Part shown: positions 1-5,488 of the stretch, piece after piece
Position numbering within the stretch: the first letter of the stretch is position 1
Layout of the letters: every line of letters starts with the position of its first letter
Assembly (NCBI GenBank): GCA_023444445.1
Contig: JAEXMK010000122.1
Span: forward strand, 1 to 9,181
Length of the DNA: 9,181 nucleotides
Source of the DNA: Pseudomonadota bacterium
GTDB taxonomy: Bacteria; Pseudomonadota; Alphaproteobacteria; Rhizobiales; Rhizobiaceae
Direction of reading: 5' to 3'
The notes under the pieces: model-generated
Databases searched by the model: none
Told to the model about the DNA's origin: nothing
Seen by the model: the letters and a program-made list of their open reading frames with translations, nothing else
Program-made: the position numbers and the translations under genes

Positions 1-9
1 GGGTTGTGG

Positions 10-32
10 ATCCTCGGGTCAAGCCCGAGGAT
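10..32. repeat. Dispersed alphaproteobacterial palindrome downstream of the operon
   Basis: A perfect 9-bp inverted repeat, ATCCTCGGG / CCCGAGGAT (10-18 and 24-32), surrounds the 5-base loop TCAAG. From memory, GGATCCTCGGGTCAAGCCCG-type units are very common between genes in Rhizobiales and other alphaproteobacteria. Read forward it encodes MDPRVKPEDDG, a peptide that recurs in spurious gene predictions. It lies about 90 bases after the agaL2 stop and could cap or stop the operon transcript, though no U-run follows on the minus strand. Confidence 0.75.
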
Positions 33-122
33 GACGGAAGAGAGGTTCCAAAACCTTTGCCAGAGGTCCTAAGGCCGCGCGCCTCCGCAGCACCATTCGG
101 TCCGCCGTTGACGGTGGGCAGT

Positions 123-1496
123 TTACACCGCCCGCGCCCGCTTCACCTCCGCTTGCGTCCACTCCGGCAACCAGTCGCGATGGGCGACCAGAAGGTCATC
201 CACCAGCGACCAGATCTGGTCGAGATCCAGTTCCGCCGCCGTGTGCGGGTCCATCATCGCCGCATGGAAGATATGCTCGCGGTTTTCGCTCATCAGCGCC
301 CGCACCGTCAGTTCCTGCACATTGATGTTGGTGCGCATCAAAGCGGTGAGCTGCGGTGGCAACTCACCGACGAACGTGGGCTGCACGCCATTATGGTCGA
401 CAAGGCACGGCACTTCCGCCGCGCAATCTCTTGGCAGCGAGGTGATGCAGCCATTGTTGCGCTGGTTGCCATAGATGACGGAGGGTTCGCCGGTCCAGAC
501 CGAATTGATGATGGAGGAGGCATATTCCTTTGATGGTTTGACCTCGATCTTGTCAGCCGAACGATAGGCCGCCGCCTGCCCCTTCCAGCGCTCGATCTGT
601 TCGATGCAGCGCTTGGGATATTCATCGAGCGGGATGCCGAATTTCTCGATCAGGTCTTCGCGGCCTTCCTTGATGAAATAGGGCGTATATTCGGCGAAAT
701 GCTCGGAACTTTCGGTGACGAAATAACCGAGCCGCGTCAGCATCTCGTAACGCACCTTGTTGGGGCAGCGCGGGTTCCAGCCGGGTTTTGGCGCGCGGCC
801 TTCGCGGTAGCCGCGCAGGAGATCGGGATAAAGGTCCCTGTAGCTGCCGTCGGGCTGGCGATGTTCGAATTCCAGGAAAAACGCCATGTGGTTGATGCCG
901 GCCGAACGATAACGGATTTCCTCATAGGGAATATCGAGATCATGGGCGAGTTCCATCGCCGTGCCCTGCACGGAATGGCAAAGGCCGACCTGGCGGATCG
1001 TCGGGTATTTTTCCGCAATCGCCCAGGTGTTGATCGCCATGGGGTTCACATATTGCAGCATGATGGCGTTGGGGCAGACGGCAAGGATGTCCTCGCAGAT
1101 CTTCCACAGATGCGGCACGGTGCGCAAACCGCGCATGATGCCGCCGACACCCAGCGTATCGGCAATCGTCTGGCGCAGGCCGTATTTGCGCGGCACCTCG
1201 AAGTCGGTGACCGTGCAGGGCTCATAACCGCCGATCTGGAAGGCGACGACGACGAAATCCGCACCGGCAAGCGCCTTTTTCTGGTCGGTATAGGTCTCGG
1301 CTTTCGCCTTTACCCCCAGTGTCGAAATCAGCTTGTTGACGACGATGGCGCTTTCTTCCAGCCTTTCGCGATTGATGTCCATCAACGCAATCGTGGCGCC
1401 GGAAAGGGCCGGACGCTGCAGCACGTCGCCGATGATGTTCTTCATGAACACCGTGGAGCCTGCGCCGATAAATGTGATCTTGGGATCTCTTGCCAT
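123..1496 (-). CDS. agaL2: GH4 family alpha-galactosidase (MelA type), second copy in the operon
   Basis: Cytoplasmic glycosidase of family GH4, which cleaves alpha-galactosides (melibiose, raffinose family) by an NAD-dependent oxidation/elimination mechanism needing a divalent metal. The 457-residue product is close to the usual MelA length of about 450. Visible: N-terminal Rossmann dinucleotide motif GAGSTVFM (residues 11-18), MD at 39-40 ending strand two, the NPMAINTWA block (151-159), the metal-site motif CHSV with Cys173-His174, the second metal ligand His203 in GINH, and FAEY with the likely catalytic Tyr270. The ATG at 1496 is chosen because GGAGGT lies 4 bases upstream. An in-frame extension to 1547 would overlap agpD by 29 bases and its ATGs have no ribosome site. 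It is the last gene, 22 bp after agpD. The CHSV motif fits true alpha-galactosidases as I recall the subgroup motifs. Family is certain; the symbol is by synteny with S. meliloti, and melA is an alternative name. Confidence 0.93.
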   Translation of the reverse strand: MARDPKITFIGAGSTVFMKNIIGDVLQRPALSGATIALMDINRERLEESAIVVNKLISTLGVKAKAETYTDQKKALAGADFVVVAFQIGGYEPCTVTDFEVPRKYGLRQTIADTLGVGGIMRGLRTVPHLWKICEDILAVCPNAIMLQYVNPMAINTWAIAEKYPTIRQVGLCHSVQGTAMELAHDLDIPYEEIRYRSAGINHMAFFLEFEHRQPDGSYRDLYPDLLRGYREGRAPKPGWNPRCPNKVRYEMLTRLGYFVTESSEHFAEYTPYFIKEGREDLIEKFGIPLDEYPKRCIEQIERWKGQAAAYRSADKIEVKPSKEYASSIINSVWTGEPSVIYGNQRNNGCITSLPRDCAAEVPCLVDHNGVQPTFVGELPPQLTALMRTNINVQELTVRALMSENREHIFHAAMMDPHTAAELDLDQIWSLVDDLLVAHRDWLPEWTQAEVKRARAV

Positions 1497-1500
1497 GTCT

Positions 1501-1506
1501 ACCTCC
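1501..1506 (-). promoter_or_regulatory. Ribosome binding site deciding the agaL2 start
   Basis: Read on the minus strand this is GGAGGT, followed by AGAC and the ATG at 1496. It lies in the 22-bp agpD-agaL2 gap and selects the start MARDPK over the upstream in-frame ATGs at 1511 and 1547, neither of which has a comparable site. Confidence 0.85.
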
Positions 1507-1518
1507 GGCATTGGGAAT

Positions 1519-3186
1519 TCAAGCGATTTCGAAGGCGGCCCGTACAAGCCGCTGAGTATATTCGGTTTTCGGATTGGTCAGCACGTCCTCGACAGGGCCT
1601 TCCTCGACGATCCTGCCGCCTTGCATGACGATGACGCGGTGGCAAAGGGCGCGGACCACTTTCAGGTCGTGAGAGATGAACAGATAGCTCAGGCCCCGCT
1701 CATCCTGCAGCTTGCGCAGGAGATCGATGATCTGCGCCTGCACGGAAAGATCGAGCGCCGAAGTCGGCTCGTCGAGCAGGATGAATTCCGGCTCCAGCGC
1801 CACGGCGCGGGCAATGGCGATACGCTGGCGCTGGCCGCCGGAAAATTCGTGCGGGAACCGTGAGAGGATGTTTCCGGGCATGCCCGCCGCTTCCAGTGCA
1901 TCACGCACTCGATCCAGCCTTTCGGCTTTTGTTTTGCCGAGACCGTTGATGATCAGGCCTTCCTCGATGATCTGGCCGATGGTCATGCGGGGATTGAGCG
2001 AGGCGAAAGGGTCCTGAAAGACGATCTGCATACGCGAACGCAAAGGCCGCATTTCCGCGCGGGAGCGGCCGTCGACCCTCTCGCCATCAAAGACCACCTC
2101 GCCACCCACAGGCTCGTTCAGCCGCAGCAGCGATTGACCGAAGGTGGTCTTGCCGGAGCCGGATTCACCCACGAGCCCCAGCGTCTCGTGCCGCCTGAGG
2201 CTCAGGCCCAGACTATCGACGGCGATCAGTTCCTTCAATTCCGGTTTGAACAGGCCGCCATATCGCATCATGAAAGAAACGCGCACGCCACTCGCCGTCA
2301 GCAACACGCCGGAATTTTCCGGCAGCGGCTTTGCCGTTCCGTGCGGTTCGGAAGCCAGCAGCTTCTTCGTATAGGGATGCTGCGGGCCGGCGAAGAGCTT
2401 CTCCGTGGTGTTGTGCTCACGCATCTCGCCATGCTGCATGACATAGACGTAATCGGAAAACTGATTCACGATCGTCAGATCGTGGGTGATGAGAACCACG
2501 GCCATGCCGCGCTTTTTCTGCAGGTCGCGGATGAGGTTGAGAATCTGTGCCTGCACCGTCACATCAAGTGCTGTGGTGGGCTCATCGGCAATCAGCACGT
2601 CCGGATCGTTGGAGAGCGCCATGGCGATCATCACACGTTGGCGCTGGCCGCCGGAAAGCTGATGCGGATATTGTTTGAGCCGCGCTTCCGGTTCCGGTAT
2701 CTGCACCTGCCGCAGCAAGTCGAGCGCCCTCGCCTCGGCTTGTTTCCGGTTCAGTTTCGAATGAACACGGATCGCCTCGACGATCTGGCTGCCGATCGTA
2801 TAGATCGGGTTCAGCGAACTCATCGGCTCCTGAAAGATCATCGAGATGCGGTTGCCACGCAGTGCCCGGCGTTGGCGCGACGAGAATTTCAGGATGTCGT
2901 CGCCATTAAAGCGGACGACTGCCGATTTCGCGATTGTTGCACGCTTGGTCAGCAGACCCATGACGGTGCGGGCCGTCACCGATTTTCCCGAACCGGATTC
3001 ACCGACGATGGCGATGGTCTCCCCCCGGTAAAGCTGGAAGGAAATGTCCTTCACCGCCTCCACCGTTCCGTGTTCCACCTTGAAGCTCACGGCAATGTTG
3101 CGGGCATCGATGATGGCATTATCCTGACGGTCATCAGCATCAAAGCGGATCGCGGGGGCGTATGTGTTGTTCTGGCTAGCTACCAT
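1519..3186 (-). CDS. agpD: ABC transporter ATP-binding protein with two fused ATPase domains (Opp/Dpp D-F type)
   Basis: Energises alpha-galactoside import from the cytoplasmic face of the membrane. The 555-residue chain holds two complete ABC domains, corresponding to a fusion of OppD-like and OppF-like subunits. Domain 1: Walker A GESGSGKS (62-69), Q-loop Gln119, signature LSGGQRQR (from 177), Walker B VLIADEP (Asp201-Glu202), switch His235. Domain 2: Walker A GESGSGKT (340-347), Q-loop Gln391, signature FSGGQRQR (from 448), Walker B FILLDEP (Asp472-Glu473), switch His506. All catalytic residues are intact in both halves, so both sites should hydrolyse ATP. After each domain sits the Opp-type tail (HPYTKKLL near 270; TEYTQRLV near 541). 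ATG 3186 is preceded by GAGGAG at a 6-base distance and lies 12 bp after agpC. One chain can supply both ATPase positions, so no separate partner is needed. The family also serves peptides and nickel; the sugar role comes from the two flanking GH4 genes. Confidence 0.93.
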   Translation of the reverse strand: MVASQNNTYAPAIRFDADDRQDNAIIDARNIAVSFKVEHGTVEAVKDISFQLYRGETIAIVGESGSGKSVTARTVMGLLTKRATIAKSAVVRFNGDDILKFSSRQRRALRGNRISMIFQEPMSSLNPIYTIGSQIVEAIRVHSKLNRKQAEARALDLLRQVQIPEPEARLKQYPHQLSGGQRQRVMIAMALSNDPDVLIADEPTTALDVTVQAQILNLIRDLQKKRGMAVVLITHDLTIVNQFSDYVYVMQHGEMREHNTTEKLFAGPQHPYTKKLLASEPHGTAKPLPENSGVLLTASGVRVSFMMRYGGLFKPELKELIAVDSLGLSLRRHETLGLVGESGSGKTTFGQSLLRLNEPVGGEVVFDGERVDGRSRAEMRPLRSRMQIVFQDPFASLNPRMTIGQIIEEGLIINGLGKTKAERLDRVRDALEAAGMPGNILSRFPHEFSGGQRQRIAIARAVALEPEFILLDEPTSALDLSVQAQIIDLLRKLQDERGLSYLFISHDLKVVRALCHRVIVMQGGRIVEEGPVEDVLTNPKTEYTQRLVRAAFEIA

Positions 3187-3198
3187 TTTACGCTCCTC

Positions 3199-4335
3199 TC
3201 AATAGGGGTCGACGGCATCGCGCAGGCCATCGCCCAGCGCGTTGAAGGCAAAGACGGTGACCAGCACAAAACCGACCGGCGCGAGAATCCAGGGATAGGA
3301 ACCGATGACGGAATAGGTCGCGGTATCCTGCAGCATCAGTCCCCAGGAAATCAGCGGCGGTTTCACCGCAAAGCCGAGGAAGCCGAGGAAGGATTCGAGC
3401 AGCACGACACTTGGAATATGCAGGGTGACGGCGACGATCACATGGCTCATCACATTCGGCAGTATATGCTGGAAGATGATGCGCCGGTCGGTGGCGCCGA
3501 CAGCAATCGCCGCGCGCACATAATCGATACGCGCCAAGGCCAGCGTCTTGCCCCGCACCTCCCGTGACATCTGCGCCCAGCCAAGCGCCGACATGACGCC
3601 AACCACGAAGACAAGAAAGACGGTGGTTGGCGCGGTGACAGGAATGAGCGAGGTCAGCGCGAGATAAAGCGGCAATTGCGGGAAAGCCAGAACCACTTCA
3701 ACGAAACGCTGCACCCAAGCATCCAGCGGCCCGCCGAAATAACCCGAAATCAGGCCGACACTGGTGCCGATAACAGTGACGATGCTGACGACGCTGAGCG
3801 CGATGGCAAGCGAGATACGCGAACCGTAGATGGCGCGTGACAGCACGTCGCGTCCGAACTTGTCGGTTCCGAGAAAATGCACCGGTTGGCCATCCGTCGA
3901 GCCGAAGAAGTGGCGGCTCATGGGGATGAGACCCAAAAGCCTGTACTCAGCACCTTTGACGAAGAAGCCAAGATAGACGGGATTGTCATAGTCCGGCCCG
4001 ACGATGGGCTGGAAGGTGACCGGATCAAGCTCTTCCGTTTCGGCAGTCGCATAAACGCGGGGGAAAGGACTGAAATTGCCGTCCTTGTCCGAAAAACGAA
4101 CCACCTGCGGCGGCGAGAAGCTGGCATTGGTTTCGAGCGGGTTCATCGGCGCGAAGAAATCCGCGAAAATGGCGATCAGGATGAGCATAACCACCAGCAC
4201 CAGCCCGACCATGCCGGTGAAGGAGCGCCGAAGACGCCGCCATACCAGTGCGAGATAGGTCTCGTTGCCATGGGCGGAGCGGTCGGGTTTTGCCGCGGCG
4301 GTGGTTTCGGTTTTCATGTCGTCAAACGCCATCAT
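3199..4335 (-). CDS. agpC: ABC transporter permease, OppC/DppC type
   Basis: Inner-membrane permease that pairs with the preceding permease to form the transport channel. 378 residues. The N-terminal cytoplasmic segment (to about 40) is followed by TM1 (about 41-63), then a long periplasmic segment (about 64-155), the OppC-family signature FLGTDKFGRDVLSR (154-167), and a core of about five further hydrophobic segments (around 170-197, 203-232, 235-256, 297-322, 347-368). The EAA coupling loop that contacts the ATPase is AAIAVGATDRRIIFQHILPN (275-294). It ends in DAVDPY, a typical OppC tail. The ATG at 4335 has GGGAGG 7 bases upstream and sits 1 bp after the agpB stop. ATG 4332 directly follows and ATG 4317 is possible but less well placed. 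The segment between TM1 and the GTD motif is long (about 90 residues). Substrate is inferred from context. Confidence 0.92.
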   Translation of the reverse strand: MMAFDDMKTETTAAAKPDRSAHGNETYLALVWRRLRRSFTGMVGLVLVVMLILIAIFADFFAPMNPLETNASFSPPQVVRFSDKDGNFSPFPRVYATAETEELDPVTFQPIVGPDYDNPVYLGFFVKGAEYRLLGLIPMSRHFFGSTDGQPVHFLGTDKFGRDVLSRAIYGSRISLAIALSVVSIVTVIGTSVGLISGYFGGPLDAWVQRFVEVVLAFPQLPLYLALTSLIPVTAPTTVFLVFVVGVMSALGWAQMSREVRGKTLALARIDYVRAAIAVGATDRRIIFQHILPNVMSHVIVAVTLHIPSVVLLESFLGFLGFAVKPPLISWGLMLQDTATYSVIGSYPWILAPVGFVLVTVFAFNALGDGLRDAVDPY

Positions 4336-4336
4336 C

Positions 4337-5344
4337 TCAGGCCCTCCCGAATTCGCGAACGCGTGGGTCGAGCATGGCGAGCAGCATGTCGGCGATGATG
4401 TTGCCGACGATCAGCGTTGCGGCCAGCACCATCATGAAGGTCGCGGTGACATAGACATCCCCCACCGCCATGGAGCCGACGATGGCGGGACCGACGGTCG
4501 GCAGCGCGAAGATGATGGCGGTCTCGATCTCGCCGCTCAGCATATAGGGCAGCACCACGCCCTGATACATGACCAGCGGGTGCACGGCATTCGGCACCGC
4601 ATGGCGCATGATGACGGCGCCTTCGGATAGGCCCTTGGCGCGCGCCGTTTCGACATATTGCGCATTCAGCGTATCGAGCAGATTGCCGCGCATCACCCGC
4701 ATGTTGTAGGCCAGCCCGCCGAAGACGGCGATGGCGACCACCGGCCAGACATGGCTGACGAGATCGACGAATTTGCCCCACGACCACGGCGCGCCGCCAT
4801 ATTGCGGCGAGAAGAAGCTGCCGATCTCGGACACATCGAAATGAAACACCATGAGATAGACGAGGATCAGCGCCATCAGGAAGCGCGGGATGGTCATGCC
4901 GAGGAAGGCGATGGTGGAGAGCAGATTGTCGACCCAGGAATATTGCCTGGTCGCCGCCCAGATACCGGAAGCGATGCCGAGAACGGACGCGAAGATGTGG
5001 CAGACCAGCGCCAGCGCAATGGTGCGCGGCAGGCGTTCGCCAACCACATCGGCGACCGGCTTGTTGTAATAGAAGCTGTAACCGAAATCGCCGCGGGTGA
5101 TGATGCCGCCGATCCAGTTGAAATATTGCACCACAAGCGGCTTATCGAGGCCATGTTCGATACGATAGGCCTGCGCCTGCGCTTCCGCCTGCTCGAAGGA
5201 CGCCCCGCCCTGGTTCATCAGCTGCGAGCGGATGTAATCGGCATAATCGCCGGGCGGCGCCTGAATGATGGCGAAGGTCACCACGCTCAGGATCAACAGC
5301 ACCGGAATGGCGGATGCAACGCGTATCGTCAAAAATCTCAGCAT
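4337..5344 (-). CDS. agpB: ABC transporter permease, OppB/DppB type
   Basis: Inner-membrane permease, partner of the following OppC-type protein. 335 residues, normal for the OppB/DppB family. TM1 is at about 9-28 (AIPVLLILSVVTFAIIQ), followed by the family-typical periplasmic stretch with PPGDYADY (30-37) and GLDKPLVVQYFNWIGGI (from 65), GDFGYSF (85-91), then about five further hydrophobic segments (around 105-130, 142-167, 200-216, 262-292, 300-325). The EAA coupling loop is ETARAKGLSEGAVIMRHAVPN without its last residue at 232-251. The protein ends in DPRVREFGRA, the usual OppB tail. The ATG at 5344 is preceded by GAGGAA with a longer than usual distance of about 10 bases, so initiation may be weaker than in the neighbours. 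A 144-bp structured gap separates it from agpA, whereas the agpC start follows its stop by 1 bp. Sugar specificity is inferred from the operon, not from this sequence. Confidence 0.92.
   Translation of the reverse strand: MLRFLTIRVASAIPVLLILSVVTFAIIQAPPGDYADYIRSQLMNQGGASFEQAEAQAQAYRIEHGLDKPLVVQYFNWIGGIITRGDFGYSFYYNKPVADVVGERLPRTIALALVCHIFASVLGIASGIWAATRQYSWVDNLLSTIAFLGMTIPRFLMALILVYLMVFHFDVSEIGSFFSPQYGGAPWSWGKFVDLVSHVWPVVAIAVFGGLAYNMRVMRGNLLDTLNAQYVETARAKGLSEGAVIMRHAVPNAVHPLVMYQGVVLPYMLSGEIETAIIFALPTVGPAIVGSMAVGDVYVTATFMMVLAATLIVGNIIADMLLAMLDPRVREFGRA
4343..4348 (-). promoter_or_regulatory. agpC ribosome binding site inside the 3' end of agpB
   Basis: On the minus strand this reads GGGAGG, 7 bases before the ATG at 4335. 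It lies within the last codons of agpB (stop 4339-4337), so ribosomes finishing agpB arrive on the agpC start. This arrangement suits translational coupling and a 1:1 ratio of the two permeases. Confidence 0.7.
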
Positions 5345-5381
5345 CGAACGGTCTTCCTCGATTTGGATGGGCCGTGTGTTG

Positions 5382-5406
5382 CCGGCCGCGCTTCACGCGC
5401 GACCGG
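5382..5406 (-). other. GC-rich hairpin in the agpA-agpB gap
   Basis: In the operon mRNA (minus strand) this reads CCGGUCGCGC, loop GUGAA, GCGCGGCCGG: a 10-bp stem of nine Watson-Crick pairs and one U-G pair. On the opposite strand that wobble becomes a C-A mismatch, so the structure is better in the operon transcript. No U-run follows, so it is not a standard intrinsic terminator. It lies about 38 bases before the agpB start. Likely roles by analogy with other binding-protein operons are 3' end protection of agpA message or an RNA processing boundary; this is inference. Confidence 0.65.
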
Positions 5407-5442
5407 TACCGGGTGTGCTCCGGGAGGAGTTCTTCAAGTTTC

Positions 5443-5488
5443 GCATTATCCGGACTTAAAACCGCTACGCACTTTTACTGGAAATGCT
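5443..5488 (-). repeat. Rhizobial dispersed palindromic repeat (REP-like) at the agpA stop codon
   Basis: On the plus strand the unit runs from GCATTATCCGG to TGGAAATGC. Its ends are imperfect inverted repeats (GCATT/AATGC and TCC/GGA with a bulge), and an inner AAAAGTGC...GCGGTTTT stem closes on a 3-base loop with one mismatch. From memory, close variants of this element (GGACGCAAAACCGC...CACTTTTGCTGGAAATGC) are scattered between genes in Rhizobium and Agrobacterium genomes. It begins directly after the agpA TAA (5491-5489). It may stabilise agpA mRNA relative to the permease genes. The hairpin is seen in the sequence; copy number could not be tested here. Confidence 0.7.

Larger units (their letters stand above)
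5345..5488 (-). other. 144-bp intergenic region agpA-agpB
   Basis: This gap holds, in transcription order, the dispersed palindrome at the agpA stop, a spacer, the 10-base palindrome CCGGTACCGG (5403-5412) overlapping the GC-rich hairpin, and the agpB ribosome site. I see no convincing promoter, no small gene with a ribosome site, and no U-tract for termination. It is far longer than the other gaps inside the transporter part of the operon (1 and 12 bp). Confidence 0.6.

Noticed and set aside
43..56. Small AGGTT/AACCT hairpin downstream of agaL2
   Set aside because: Only five pairs with little GC and no U-run in operon direction; likely chance.
102..117. Inverted repeat CCGCCG/CGGTGG just after agaL2 as an operon terminator
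   Set aside because: The stem holds a mismatch in the operon-strand RNA (A-C) and no U-tract follows; too weak to call as a terminator.
6..533. Plus-strand open frame starting MDPRVKPEDDG
   Set aside because: It starts inside a dispersed palindrome, has no ribosome site, shows no recognisable domain and runs antisense to agaL2, whose catalytic motifs are intact.
1497..1547. Longer agaL2 start giving an overlap with agpD
   Set aside because: No ribosome site at 1547 or 1511, and the added residues lie ahead of the normal GH4 N-terminus; GGAGGT points to 1496.
699..1628. 309-codon plus-strand open frame
   Set aside because: Antisense to agaL2 and the end of agpD; its composition is that of a reverse-strand shadow in GC-rich DNA and no family motif is visible.
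2134..3567. 477-codon plus-strand open frame
   Set aside because: Long, but antisense to both agpD and agpC, crossing their boundary; rich in His, Arg and Asp without motifs, as expected for a shadow frame.
5403..5412. CCGGTACCGG palindrome as an operator
   Set aside because: It overlaps the GC-rich hairpin and no promoter is visible nearby; a 10-base GC palindrome is not enough evidence for a regulator site.
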